DNA of 64,000 nucleotides from Nautilus pompilius (Eukaryota; Mollusca; Cephalopoda; Nautilida; Nautilidae), in assembly GCA_018389105.1 (NCBI GenBank), contig JACATO010000985.1, forward strand, positions 243,501-307,500, written 5' to 3'. Made by a program: the position numbers and the translations under genes. A model generated the notes under the pieces. The model had not been told where the DNA came from and searched no databases. It worked only from the letters and a program-made list of their open reading frames with translations. Position 1 is the first letter of the stretch. Each line of letters begins with the position of its first letter. Shown piece by piece: positions 44,601 to 58,261 of this stretch.

Positions 44601-47600
44601 GATTTTCAAGGTAGTAAAGATCTCCGCGGGCACCCCTTGACCGGAATTTTGCGCATTGACTTCCGCTCAACAAACCCAGTCTTCCCCAAACGCAGCCCCC
44701 CTTTGGCCTCCTAATGACGGGAACAGTAGCCGATCTTAGCTACTCCAGTCGATCGGCGAGCAACGGTCTTCCGTACTCCAGCATCTCTGGGAGGGTGGGG
44801 TGAGATCTAATTAACAGATTTTAAGCATTAAGTGACAGGGAGCATCCGGCTCTCAGGTGACGAGCTAACGACGGTCGGACGACTCGCTGCAAACAAAGCG
44901 AGGAAAATCGGCAAAAAAACCAATTTAATAAACATCGATATTTCCCGCTCCATTAGCATCCGGCGGAAACTAGTTTTTCGTTGGGCCCTTAATTTTTTTT
45001 AAAAAAAAACAAAAAACAAAAACAACCAAGTTCAGTTCTCCCCGATTGTTCCTCGGTTCTCTTTTTAAATGTCCATTTTAAACACACGGATTTTTTCCGT
45101 GAACGGCAGACAGCGGACGCTTTTACTAATTTACAGAAAGTTGCCAAACATTGGTATGGTCGGACTTCGTGGGAGACCGTTACAGGTGCGTAAAAAAACA
45201 TTAGGCACTCCCCTGTTTTTCTTTTTGCCCTTAACGACGCGACACCAAGACAGGCGGATACGATCACGTCATTCGCGGAGCGGGTATTTTATGGCCACCT
45301 GAATACTTCGACGGCCAGCGGTGTATCCAGCTGGTACCAGCCAGGCCACTGCGCCTTCGCCATTCATGCGCCACAGCAAAAAAGGTGGTGATACCGAGTA
45401 CTGACTCAGCGACTTCATGCCAATCGGAGGCGGCGCACGCGCCCTGGCGGAGCCGTTACGCCACCAGTCAAAACAACTCAGCGTTGAGCCCGAGTCGGGT
45501 ACGCTCCCTTCGGGTGAAAGCCTGCCACCCCTTATTAAGGCTGTGCATGAGAGGAAGTCGCGCAGCGAGTGTAACTTCCAACCTGGGGTTTAATGTAAAG
45601 CGAAAGTAGACCAAATTTTAAAAAAACACAACAACATTGCGTTCTCTTCCCATAATGCAATGCCGCAAAAAATCAACCTTTCCTTCTCCTCCCCCACCCC
45701 CTCTCTCACCCGTACCAACGTGGACACATTCCGATGCTGTTCTTGTTTTATGAAGACGTACTTTAAAACTGTAAACATCAATGTTCTAGTGTTTAGGGAA
45801 TGCCATCAAATCTAGCGCGGTTTTTAATTAGCCGAGTTCCCTATCCTCCGCGGCGCTGAACTTGGTACGTTTTCTTAATTACAGTCGGATAGAAGCTGGA
45901 TCCACATTCAGTGCACCCTCCCACCCGCTAATTGATTGGTCTGCTCGGCCAAAACCTTCTGTTTGTTTTTGCCCACCCCCCCCGTAAAAGGTTTATCCAG
46001 TCGTCGAAGACAAAAATTTCCGAGAACCTGTTTACTTTATCCTTACACTAACTCTTAAAAGTTCGTAAACATCTGAAATAATAACAGCAAAGGTTCAGTG
46101 TCTTATTTAGACACACAGTCGGGCCCCATCATCGAGTAGAGCGGCAAGAGAAACGAAGAAGTGCTTTCGCTTTAATCTCTTCCGGGTAAATTCAGAATTC
46201 GGCCTGGCGTCAAGAACGGGCGAATACTGTCGCCGAAATCCGAAATGATTCTGAACCGTTCACCCTGCTCGTTTAGGGTCACTATATCGGGGTTATAGCG
46301 ACTTCTAAGGCAACTGGTCGTTTCTGATCTCTATCTAATTAAGGTTTTCTTTCCGAAATAATATTCTCCTGATAAAACGATACTGGAAGACGCGCAGTTA
46401 TTGGAGTTTTCTGCTTCGTTACTTCATGATCCCGTAGTTCGATCTCCAGCAAAAAAAAAATCTTTTTATTTAATTAGGAATATATTGGTCCGGAAGTGCT
46501 GCGGATAACCAAGCGATGGTCAGTACGCTGTGATACATTTAAAATGTTGTATTTTGGGTGGACGGAGGGACCACTGTTTCGTAACAATGCAAACACTAGC
46601 CTTTCACCCGAAGCACAGAATGACGCTATAAGGAGTAACGCCATTCGACCTGAAGCTTTCACTCTATACGATTAACAATGTTAACCCTCTAAGAACGGCA
46701 AGCTTATTTCACGAATCACGTTCTAGGTGACACTGAAGGCCACAAACACACACTCTTGGCCACAAGAAGGTGACGCTAACTCCCCCTTCTAAATCCCCTG
46801 CCCTCTTTGGCTTTAACTGTTTAAAAGGGAGGGGAGGTTCCCTTCCATTACGATCGGCAGACATTGCGCATTTCCCCTGGGTATCTGTGCATTACAACCA
46901 ATTTACTTTCATCTTAGCTGGTTCGTTCTCAATCAAAGAGCATCAACATTGGATTTTCTACCATCTTAAAAATTGTGCTGCTGTTGTTGTTGTTATTATA
47001 TCAGGACTCACGCCCCTGTTGTTGTTGTTGATGATGAGCGAGTTGGACTTCCGAACGAGGCTCTGTCAATGGCATTGCATCCCGGAAAGACAAGTGGCCT
47101 GTTCTCTGTAGAGTCCTCCTCGTCATTGAGAGACGTTCGTCGAGCCGACAAGCGGCCCGGTCCACCCGACACCGGGGGCCCCAAGGACCCGGAAGGTCTC
47201 TCTCACGTCGGGCTGCTGCTGCTGCTGTTGCAGATGAAAATATTCTAAAACCAATCGTTGTATTTACTATTGTTGTTGTTGTTTTTTTTCTCTTATTTAG
47301 CTTCTGATTTAGCCCCGAGTGAGAAGGGGGAAAAAAAATATATATATAAATTAGGCGATAAACACCGAGCTGGCAACCCTTGTATACGAGATGAAGGGCC
47401 GGCGATAATAGGGCTGTGGGGATAGTCATTATCGTCCGTTCAAACGGCTTGGCGGCTCGCCAACCGTTAGATAGCAGAACCCGCGAGATCAACTTTCTCG
47501 GGTCTCTCTCCCTCTCTCTCTCTCTCTGTCTGTCATTCTCTCCCGTTTTTCGACTATTGGCAAAAGTAGAAATCTCGTATAAATAGAGGCTGTCAGTGTG

Positions 47601-48433
47601 CAGTTTATTCCAGAGAAACACGATCACGGCATATTTCTAGAACTGGCCATCGGCAGCGAGTTTCGCTTCTGAGAATAGCGTCATTATCTTCGGGCCTCAG
47701 CTGATCTTGTATAACTGTCTAAGATCGCTCGCTCGCGAGGGACTTGCAGGGAATGCAGCATTTTTTTTTTAAATTAAAAAAAAAAAATTAAGCTTAATTC
47801 TTCCTACAGAGGGAGAGGATTAGCCCGGGCAGTCTCCATCATCTCCTAATAAGCCTATGTTTCGTCCCAAAGACAATACCGCAGTTTAGCGGATCTGAGC
47901 TGCACCCGAACTCGCCGCGCCGATCAGTTTCTTGCTGCAGTATTATTTATCAGCTGCGCGGCGCTATCTGAGTTATCCGCCTGTGAAACAGCTCGTACAT
48001 CTCAGCACCGAATTCTGATGATGACGGCAGGAAGGGGGGAATCCGGAAACGTCGTCTCCATTAGTTGGTCTGGTGACGAGCGACTACTAACGAGGCGAAG
48101 GGAAATTTCCGATCTGAGCCTAACCCTCTACTCTCCGAAAATAACACAACTCCCGCTTTTCTGTTTTGTAGTTCCAAAAATTAATTTCAAAAAATTCCGG
48201 GGCGAAACTCCGCTTTCCTCCCACATCTCAAACGACGGTTCTTGGTAGGAACGTTTTGGCGACTCCTTCGGTACCATCCGGCGTGAAAAGATCCCGAGAG
48301 CCCGGCTCGTGCGTGCCTTCTCTCTTCGATCCCCGAATGTTGGACGTCACGACGACGATGATGATAGTCTAGTTAATTAAATCTCAGTTTTATCTATCTG
48401 ACAGTATTTCACTGCGATTAGTTTATATAGAAC
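41631..48433. other. CpG-rich intergenic DNA with possible regulatory stretches
   Basis: No gene recognised. A purine- and GC-rich block at 42.4-42.9 kb holds a degenerate internal duplication. GC-rich stretches lie at 44.3-44.8, 45.2-45.6 and 47.0-47.5 kb. A TATAAATAG sequence near 47,579 could be a core promoter, but no coding exon that I recognise follows it. Confidence 0.45.
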
Positions 48434-48605
48434 AGAGAGAGAGAGAGAGATGGAGAGAGAGGAGATGGAGAGAGAGAGAGAGAGAGATGGAGAGAGAGAG
48501 AGAGAGAGATGGAGAGAGAGAGAGAGGAGAGAGGAGAGAGAGAGGCGAGAGAGAGAGAGAGAGAGATGGAGAGAGAGATGGAGAGAGAGAGATGGAGAGG
48601 AGATG

Positions 48606-48638
<33 letters not shown>

Positions 48639-48792
48639 TGGAGAGAGAGAGAGATGGAGAGAGATGGAGAGAGAGAGAGATGGAGAGAGGCGAGAGAGAG
48701 AGAGAGAGAGAGAGAGGAGAAGAGAGAGAGAGAGGAGAGAGCGAGAGAGAGAGAGAGAGAGATGGAGACAGAGAGATGGAGAGAGAGAGAGT

Positions 48793-48830
<38 letters not shown>

Positions 48831-48837
48831 AGAGAGA
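48434..48837 (+). repeat. 404-bp GA microsatellite
   Basis: Almost pure purine on the + strand: (GA)n interrupted by ATGG, GG and CG at intervals. The open frames of Arg/Glu on one strand and Ser/Leu on the other are products of the repeat. Confidence 0.95.
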
Positions 48838-49404
48838 CGCTTCCAATCAGATAATCTCGTTAACCACTGATCCTGAGGGTGTATTCCGTTTTGGATCTGA
48901 CAATCGAAACTTACTGTAATCTTTAGATTAAAGAAATAATTGGAGATTTCTCGCGTCGAAGGAAATAATTACGGTCTCGTGCGGCTTCATAATTAAGAAC
49001 AAACATTCGTTTCGCTGACAAGAATTGTTTTAATTTACTTTTATTAACGTAAAGTTTCAACATTAATTTTGAAAACTAAGATCCGTTTAGCGTTAAGGCT
49101 AAGGCTATTACTGTTCACATGATTAAGAAAAGATGAAAGACCAAATTCTTCACAAACAATGATAAATAAAGATAGCAAAAATTGGCGAAATATATAACCC
49201 CAGAATTAATTTAAGAAATTAAGATTGATAAAAAAAATACATAGTACATATTTTGTTTCCGAAATATCGTTCATACAGTCTGTCACCGAGTTGAGAAGTC
49301 TTTCCTCGCCGACTGGTCTTTGATTAGATAGGCTGTCTTCGAAAACAGTTGCCGACAGATTTGATACAGGCTCGAAAACTGTCACAGTTCGATCACAGGA
49401 ACAC

Positions 49405-50590
49405 CTGCATCCTTTTGCTACTTACATCATTACTGCTTTCCATAACTAGACAGCAACACATCGATCTCACGTCATTAGATTTGATTATAATCAGTCAACA
49501 ACAGCATCCAGCTTACATAATTGCTGCTGTCTGTAACTAGCCGTAACTAGGGAACAACAGCATCTAGCACTCATCACTACTGTTGTACAGAATGAATAAC
49601 AGCAGCATCTAGCTTACATCATTACTGCTGTGCGTTACTAGGAAACAACAGCATCTAGCTCTCATCACTACTGCTGCAGAAATCAGTCATCAGTCAACAA
49701 CAGCATCTGGCTTACATCATTACTGCTGTCCGTAACTAGGCAACAACAGCATCTAGCTTTCATCACCACTGTTGTACAAAACAGGCAACAATAGTATCTA
49801 GCTTACATCATTGCCACTATCTGTAACCAGGCAACAAGATCGTTCAGCTTACATCATTGCCACTATCTGTAACCAGGCCAAGATCATCTAGCTTACATCA
49901 TAGCTGCTATCCGTAACTAGGCAACAGCAGCATCTAGCTTACGATCATCTAGCTTACATCATAGCTGCTATCCGTAACTAGGCAACAACAGCATCTAGCT
50001 TAAGATCATCCAGCTTACATCATTGCCACTATCTGTAACCAGGCCAAGATCATCTAACCTACATCATAGCTGCTATCCGTAACTAGGCAACAACAGCATC
50101 TAGCTTACAATCATCTAGCTTTCATCACCACTGTTGTACAAAACAGGCAACAATAGCATCTAGCTTACATCATTGCCACTATCTGTAACCAGGCAACAAC
50201 AGCATCTAGCTTACAATCATCTAGCTTTCATCACCACTGCTGTACAAAACAGGCAACAATAGCATCTAGCTTACATCATTGCCACTATCTGTAACCAGGC
50301 AACAAGATCGTTCAGCTTACATCATTGCCACTATCTGTAACCAGGCCAAGATCATCTAACCTACATCATAGCTGCTATCCGTAACTAGGCAACAGCAGCA
50401 TCTAGCTTAAGATCATCCAGCTTACATCATTGCCACTATCTGTAACCAGACCAAGATCATCTAGCCTACATCATATCTGCTATCCGTAACTAGGCAACAA
50501 CAGCATCTAGCTTACAATCATCTAGCTTACATCATAGCTGCTGTCCGATGCTAGGAAACAACAGCATCTAGCACTCATCACTATCTTTGT
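49405..50590 (+). repeat. 46-bp minisatellite, about 25 units
   Basis: The unit is roughly catctagcttacatcattgc, then cactatctgtaaccaggcaa, then caacag. Units at the left edge are diverged and central units are nearly identical. Variant blocks (for example ccactgttgtacaaaacagg) recur at intervals, so larger multi-unit segments have duplicated. Confidence 0.9.
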
Positions 50591-53500
50591 ACTAAACATA
50601 CAACGACAGAATTACATGCAATTTACAGAATTCCTTGGAAAAATTAAAGAATTAGTAAATACTTAACACGATGAGTAATTTTGCTGACTTATGCAATAGG
50701 ATCTTGTTTAATGCATGGTTTCCTATTCTGGTATAAAAACCTAGTCAGCAATTATGGACTCGTTGGTTCACGGAATCCTAGGTCTTTACTTTGATCGTGT
50801 TAATTAGCGCACCCCATCAACGTATTACATTCGCAACACGAACGTCTGACGAGCGGTTCTCTGTGCACAGTTTATTTACAGTTGGACATCGGCCTAATAA
50901 CACCGAAAGCCATCCAGTAGCGCAGAGAAGCGTGGGTTGAGATCAATCTGACCCCATTATTTTGTAGGCTCAGCTGTTTCCAAACGTTCCTTGTCGAAAC
51001 TTTTCCATAGACGATCGCTCCTTGGTTTAATCCCATCGTATGGCGTATGATAAAGGAACTATAGAGAAACTGGTTTTACATATCATTAAAAGTCAGATCG
51101 CCAAATGAATTATTTCTCACAAATCAATGTGTCCTTCTATGTCGTAGGCTGAAGGAGCGGCGAGTATTTGTAATTTGCATTTTATTAACATCAAGCTTGT
51201 TCATTCTCTTCAAGATCAATAAACGTTAATCCTTTTCACAAATATTCTCCATTGTTACATAAAATTCTTATTTTAAAAAAAGGAATTATTTACAAGAAAT
51301 TGAAATTTTTAAAAATGTAAATAATGAATCTTTGTTTGCTATTCATATTTTTCTTTACATATTTCAACTATCATTAAGCCTTTTAGATTGTTAATTAGTT
51401 TTTGTATTTATCAACAATTTAACTGTGCTGTTTCCTTTAATGAACTGTACATCGATCTATAGGAATTCATTGGTTTCAACTTGCTTGCATTTTGAAGTCT
51501 TAGATCATTGTTTCAATAGAATGAAGTGTTTGAGAGCGGCTTTTTTTTAGTTACTAGTGGAAAAATCTAATTCTAATTATTTGAATAATTTTTATTCGTT
51601 TTGTCTACTGTTTCTAGTAGTTTCTCTTTTTCCTTATCACCGGAGTTAAGTTAATGCGCAATCCAACTAATGTATGCTCAAATGGAAGTCAGACTTGCTG
51701 ATCAGTTTCTTCTGTATGACAATAAAACTCACAGAAAAACCCTTCCAATTCTGCAGATGTAGCGTAAGGGTTGTTTCTTTTTTAACCATTTAGTATCCAG
51801 CTATTGGCAAATATTTCAATCCCAGATCACACATCCGGCCGCCATTATAGCCAGCGGACGCGCGGGGGTAAGTACAAAAACCAAACTGATATAAAACGAC
51901 CCGCCCATTTACGGCATACCAAGCTTTTGTGAGTCAGTGATGGCGAGGTGAACCTCCAAAGGATTAGTTCCCCCTCTGTAAGCCGGCAACCAAGATCGTT
52001 ACGGCTCTCGTGGACGGCGTCGGTGTGAGCTGGGGGGTTTTCCTCAAAGATTTCCAGTAAAACGTGCCTGCTCGTAACGGTGGAACTGCTATTCCGTGTA
52101 CGACAACAGGCACGGCTGTAACGGATTCTCTACCCTGCTAAACGGACTTCTCGCCGGGCGCTCACCTAACGCACCCATCCGGCATATTCGCATTCGTTCT
52201 TCTCAGAACGACGTCCGCCAACTCACAAGAATTAGTTCTTCTGCCAACTCTCGCGAGTGTTTTTGCTTTTGACTCATCTGGAGTCTTCGCATGTCTGCGA
52301 CGATCGTTAAGCCGAAAAGAGGGGGGGAGACGTGATCGTAATGCTTCCTTCGCGGTTGACAAGAATATTCAATAGCGTGAAAGAATTACATTCAGTATTC
52401 TTACGCTTCGAACCTGAAGCTCGATAGGTCGTGATAGGTTACCTCCCCGTATTTTCCAGATTACTTCGACATCTATTTCACGTTTAATAAGTCTTTGAGA
52501 ATTTGCAGGCATTAATTTCGATAAACACACAGCGCGGGTATTTTTAGTGTGAAAAAAATTGTCTGTGACTAATCTACAGCAATGAAAACCTAATTTAAAA
52601 CGTCATGGGCGGAAAATCGTTGTCTCTCCAGAAACAAAGATTATATACAAAAGTAACTTTAATTTCTTCTTTACGGAAGCGGAGGAAGAGGGAATGTGGT
52701 TCGAGTATTTTCCATGAGACGCTATATTTGGCGTGGCAGGTTTCTCCGAACTCCCATAGTTAATTAGAAGGTTAGAACCTTCAGTAAGGGCGAGTGGATT
52801 CCACATTTATGCCACGAAGTCTCGTGTCAGAAGCCATACCCCAATCATACTCAGGCAACCGTCATCGCAAAGTACTTCGGCTTCTTTGGCCCATCCGCGT
52901 CGCTTCTGATCGCACTGGCAGGAGATCCACTGCGAATTCCCTATTTCTTCAATTCCCCGCCAACTTAGGCCACTCGTTCTTGACGCTGCTAAGAACAACG
53001 CCGTCCATTTTTTTCCTATTTTAAACCTGTTTACACGAAGAGGAATCTACTAAAAGACACTCCGAGTATTTGCTTACAACTAAAACATCTTAAAATCAAT
53101 GAATTCGCCGCCTTCTCTTCTCAGCCAATCAGCAGGCTACTTCAGAACAGAACCAAACAAACAAACAAGTTTTTGTTTGTCAATAAACGCGCCAATTCTA
53201 AAGAAAAGTCTTAGAAATTCTTTATTTTAAGCAAATGATTTACTTTCCGCTGTTTGAAAACAGATTCTTTTATAAACAAGAGACCAGTGGAGGAAAAGTC
53301 GTGACTTTATTTTGTCTTTTACAGTGCAATGTCAAAAATAGTCTCGCCGTCATTTAGGTTTGTAATAATATTTATTTGAAAACAGTTTTTTTTTTAAACA
53401 TGTAAAGGTCTTGGAATATTTCGAAAAACAATAGCGCAAGGTTTTTGTAATATCCCTTCTGAACATTCTTCGTAATTTCGAAATATCTCCGAAAATTCCT

Positions 53501-55694
53501 CACCGTTTCGTAGCATCTCTACAATTTGCAAGGATGTTTTCTTTTAAAATATCCTGCGCACTCAGATTTTGTTTAACTACGAATCCATCCCTTAATTTCC
53601 GTTATATCTTACACGTCTTCTTAAATGAAGCCTCCGTGGTTATTGTCTGCTATGACGTTGCATTCAAGTTTTTCTTTCTTCTTCAGATTCTTCTCTTGGT
53701 TACTCGTGAGTCTGTTCCGGGCAGTGATGGGACTGGTTTATAAAGTCCATAATTTCAAATTGTAAGACGAATAGTGATGCGTGCGCTGGGGGGGGGGATG
53801 ATAAGCGAACTGTGAAAATCTCTCAAGTGGGGATCCGGTATAAATAATAAAAAGAAGGGGACAAAATCCGTCGTTTTTTTAAAAAAAGGGGGGAGGCAAA
53901 TTGGATTGACGCTTGTTGGCTACCAAATTTAGAAACTCTGCGACTCGGCTGCCCTTCTTCACCCCTGCTTAGCGCTCAATCGTATTGGCCCTGTCACGTG
54001 AGTAACTAATACAGAAGAAAGTTTCCTTTAGTTTATCCATCACAAAATGGCAAGGAGTCACTTACATAGCGTGCAGTACGAAAAAAACTGATTGTCTCCG
54101 TTTACTGCTGCCACCTTTCACTAATTATTCGTCCCACTCATTTTGCAATCTGTCAGTAGAGACATATTTCTTGATATCAAGCGCTGTGGACTGTTTAGCT
54201 TGTTTTTAATGATGTCCGCTGGTATTTTTAGTCTAACAGAAAATAACAGCAACGTCGAATATCTATCGAATCTAAAGCTTTTCATGATTTTAAGTAAATT
54301 CGATAAATCTTCTTCCATTCGTCACATAGACCTACAGATTTTAGTCTTGGATGGAATATAATAAACAAAGTAAACTGACTTACTAAATGTTTTATTTAAA
54401 TACCATGTAAAAAAGTAAGCTATCAACATAAGATAAAAGCGATCTATCAATCCTTAGTCAGAGCCCTTTAGATCAGTAGATCGATAACTTGGGAGAGGTC
54501 AAAAACCATACGTCACTTTAGTTACGGATAAGAACTATATTCTTCGACCCCCTAGATTCGCCTACAGACCTTTCTTTTGTAGTGATGTGATTGAACCCTC
54601 TTTTTTTCCCTTCAAATCATTTCGCAAAAATAGTTCCCAACCGTACCTTGTTCCCTCTCGTACTAGTGGCACCCGCAGAAGTCGACTTCGGTCTCTTTAA
54701 TGACTGGCATGAAAGATCAGGAGTAAATACCACTTGAAAAGTTCCTTTGATTTCTTTACGATCATTAAACTGAGGTAGAGCTGACTTTGCCTTTTTTTCC
54801 TATAAGATATATGAGAAACTTTATCGATTAAACAAGAGGAAATAGGTTGTCTTTTTAGGTAATATTATATTATTTGTCTGCAAAGTTTCCCCCCCATATC
54901 ATCTATCGGTATCAGAAATCGTAAATATTTAAAATAGACTGGATTCGCACTTTTGGAAAAATCTGTCATGTGTAGATATTTAAAAAAACAACACAAACTT
55001 ACTCGCCCTCTGGCCTCGTGTGTATGTAAGTATCGGTATAACAAACTCAAAATTTGCATAATTCTTACTGTTTTTCAACTAAATAATACGTCGTTGTTGT
55101 TGTTTTTTAATAAACAGCAATCGATTGAGAGACACCAATCGTGTAATCATATAACAACGTAATCGGATCCCTGATGAATTCATAATAAATGTTCTGGTTT
55201 TTTCCCCCTCTTAAAAAAAATTTTTTTAAGATGCAAGTGATTTTGTAGAAGTTTCTGTTTAAAGGGCCCCCAATGTCCACTAGACTCCGCCATCTGAATA
55301 AGGATTCTGTTTAAACGGTTTATCGATGTCTTCGAGCAAAACTGAGAGGCGGAAGTCAACACTAACTTTTGGTGTTTGGAAAAGCAAGTGCGTGCGCGTA
55401 TGTCTGTTATTCGCTCTGCCGGCACTTCCAGACTCCGCTCCCATACAGACGTCGGTACCATTACGCAATGGTGGGAAAAAAATCGATGTGGCGATGCCCC
55501 CACGAACAGAGGAGTTGTTTACGCGGAAAAGAACTGCAGGAATTTAAAACATACCTTATTTCATTTTATTTCCAAGCTATGGCGATAAAATTACAGGATT
55601 GCTTCAAAAGGATTTAACGTTATACTTTTCTTTTATTGTAATATATTTAAAAAAAATCAAAGCACTTTTTTTCTAAGTTAAGGCACGCGAGCCG
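50591..55694. other. CpG-rich to AT-rich intergenic DNA
   Basis: No gene recognised. GC-rich stretches at 51.8-52.4 kb and near 52.8-53.0 kb have short open frames on both strands. None matches a family known to me. Confidence 0.45.
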
Positions 55695-55695
55695 C

Positions 55696-55770
<75 letters not shown>
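55695..55770 (+). repeat. GA microsatellite
   Basis: About 75 bases of (GA)n with two GG interruptions. Confidence 0.95.
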
Positions 55771-55773
<3 letters not shown>

Positions 55774-55895
55774 CCATTAGTATTTAAAGAGCACAGGATA
55801 CACTACTTCTTAGAAAAAAAAGAATTCCTTGTTGCTACAAGGGTAAATTGTCGCAGCACCAGTGATTCCTAATTAAAAATAAAATAAATATGTCT

Positions 55896-56247
55896 ATAAT
55901 CGACGTCATGTGATTTGACCTTCTTTATTACACGTATAGATCAGCTGTAATCGACGTCATGTGATTTGACCTTTATTACACGTATAGATCAGCTGTAATC
56001 GACGTCATGTGATTTCACCTTCTTTATTACACGTGTAGATCAGCTATAATCGACGTCATGTGATTTGACATTCTTTATTACGCGTGTAGATCAGCTATAA
56101 TCGACGTCATGTGATTTGACCTTCTTTATTACACGTATAGATCAGCTGTAATCGACGTCATGTGATTTGACCTTTATTACACGTATAGATCAGCTGTAAT
56201 CGACGTCATGTGATTTGACCTTTATTACACGTATAGATCAGCTGTAA
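55896..56247 (+). repeat. 48-51 bp minisatellite, 7 units, CRE-like core
   Basis: The unit is taatcgacgtcatgtgattt, then gaccttctttattacacgta, then tagatcagctg. Units differ mainly by presence or absence of a ttc triplet and by acacgtat versus acgcgtgt. All seven keep CGACGTCATGTGATTT, apart from one point change in the flank. Confidence 0.92.
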
Positions 56248-58261
56248 TTGATGGCAAAACTCTCATTTATACGATTAATTAGTAATTACTGCTGCTGTAA
56301 CAACTGGTCCCGTCTACACTACAATCAACTAAACCAGTCTGTGAGGATACCAAAGAAATTCCACTTCTGAAACCCCTTAAATTGTCAAAATTAAGATGAA
56401 ATTAAATACAATCATTAAACAAATAAATAAAATTAGTAAATAATAATATAAATAATTATCTAAAAATGTAAAATATGTGTAAAAATTAAATTGAAGTGTT
56501 GCCAAGGAGTAAGAACTGATTGCAAATTTTTGCCTGCTTACGTGAATTGGTATCAAAATATGTAGAAAGCTAGAGCTTTCATGTTGTAGGAAATAAAGCA
56601 AATCCATCTTTTGTTTTTCGCGTGAACGATACCGAACGTTCTGCTCGTTTTAATGTACGTGATATCGTAGGTCAGCTGTTTCTCTGTTGTTGGTGGTATT
56701 GTCTTCTATTCGCATTTTATAATCCGGTTTAGACACACCGAACAAACGCCAGAAGTAGGGAAAGCTTTCGAGAGGAATTAAACAAACGCCACGTCATCTT
56801 CTTCCTCCGCACGAAGCTGAAGTCAGTTTTTAAAGACGCGGTAATAATCTGTTCAGCCGACTTGATTAACTATTGTTCGCCGCCATTTCTGACAGCTCCG
56901 CCTCCTGAACCCATGTCTCCTTGTTGCTATTTGGAGGAGGTGGGGATTTATATTGTGTTTTTTTGTTTGTTTGTTTGTCTTTTACATTCCTAGTTTTGCG
57001 TATTTTTGGTCACGCGGTGCGGAAACGGGAGTGCACGTCTCATCTAATTAGCGAAGATAGCAGAGGCTGCGTTTCGGTCATCTGCACTCGGGAAGCAGAT
57101 GTAGAGCGCGGCCCGACCCCGAACGGGCGGGCGCCCGTCTCACGGATGGCGCGCGGTCCGACAGTTGTCTCCCTTCAGTTCGTCATCGCCGAGGTTGTGA
57201 TGTTTTCAAAAAACAAGCGATTTATTATTAATGACTTCTTTAGTTCAGACAAATGCGGTATTAATTCAAAATATTCTTAAATCGTAGTCTCTTTAAAGAT
57301 GCCGACTAAAGACATTATGTCCACCACGGAGCCGCTATTTCGTACTGTAAATCAACGCAAAGATTTTCTTGAAATTACCCTTAAATAAACTGATCTTCTA
57401 CTTCTATAAATCCTTTTGTGTGTGTGTTGTGTGTGTGTGTTGTGTGTGCTTTGTGTGTGTGTGTGTGTGTTGTGTGTGTGTGTGTTGTGTTGTGTGTGTG
57501 TGTGTGTGTTGTGTGTGTGTTGTGTGTTGTGTGTGTACTGTGAGGGCTTTTTTTGGAATTCCATGAACTACCAATAATGTATATTCTGCATTAAGAGGGT
57601 TAATACGGATCACGGACCGCACAAAAAGAGGCTAATAGATGTGCAGTAGAGAGTGGGAAGAGTCCGGAAGGATAATCGATGTTGCAGCCTCGCGGTTTGC
57701 TTGTTATTGACCGACTGTCCGCGGTTGTACTTCTTGAGAATAGGGTTCATCACCGAGGAGGAGGAGGAAAGACCATTTCGGCCGACGCGACGGCAGGGTT
57801 AGGGTTGGCGCCGTCCGGCTCGGCTCGGGGACGGACCCGGCAGTCAGTCCGGCTGTTGTCTTCAGACAAGCGGTCGGCGTCTACGTAGAGCTTCCTCCTC
57901 GCGAGATTCAAACCGCGGATCCCTCAGGAATTTCTGCAACCTTGAAACGCCAGTGACAACTGAGGGCTGGTGATCCTTTGGGTGAATGACCAGCAGCATC
58001 TTAGAAGGGCGTCGGTCTGGTGAGCATAACCATCGAGTACATGGACCCATCCCCCACGTACTTAGCGTCGCCTTTAGCTGTCACAGGCAGTGAGGCCACA
58101 AATACGAGATCTGTTCGGCGGTGGCGCAATGGAGAGAAATATATCTTCTGATTTCATCATCCTCCGGCGCTTGTTATTCGATCGCTGTACGAACGTCTCG
58201 CTGAGCTTTGCCGATGATGGAGGCCTCATTAGTCTGAATGCCTTTATCTCTCTGAAGAAGT
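56248..58261. other. CpG-rich intergenic DNA
   Basis: No gene recognised. A GC-rich, CpG-dense block lies at 57,040-57,200 and another at 57,690-58,240. Either could be a promoter, but no coding exon could be tied to them. Confidence 0.45.
57417..57540 (+). repeat. (TG)n microsatellite
   Basis: About 124 bases of TG repeats broken by extra T residues. It is low-complexity and not coding. Confidence 0.95.

Noticed and set aside
47001-47627. 208-residue minus-strand frame
   Set aside because: Built from CAG/CTG-type, GA and low-complexity stretches with no domain. The length is explained by repeat composition.
48418-48919. Long Arg/Glu-rich and Ser/Leu-rich frames
   Set aside because: Translations of the GA microsatellite in different frames.
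49405-50590. CRISPR-like array of regular repeats
   Set aside because: The whole 46-base unit repeats with no unique spacers, and the genome is eukaryotic.
57352-57622. Cys/Val- and Thr/His-rich frames
   Set aside because: Translations of the TG repeat.
57795-57810. Short telomere-like sequence (complement taaccctaaccc)
   Set aside because: Only two units. Not an array and not at a scaffold end.
57862-58050. Minus-strand 62-residue frame in CpG-rich DNA
   Set aside because: Its composition looks somewhat coding-like, but there is no recognisable motif and no matching neighbour exon.
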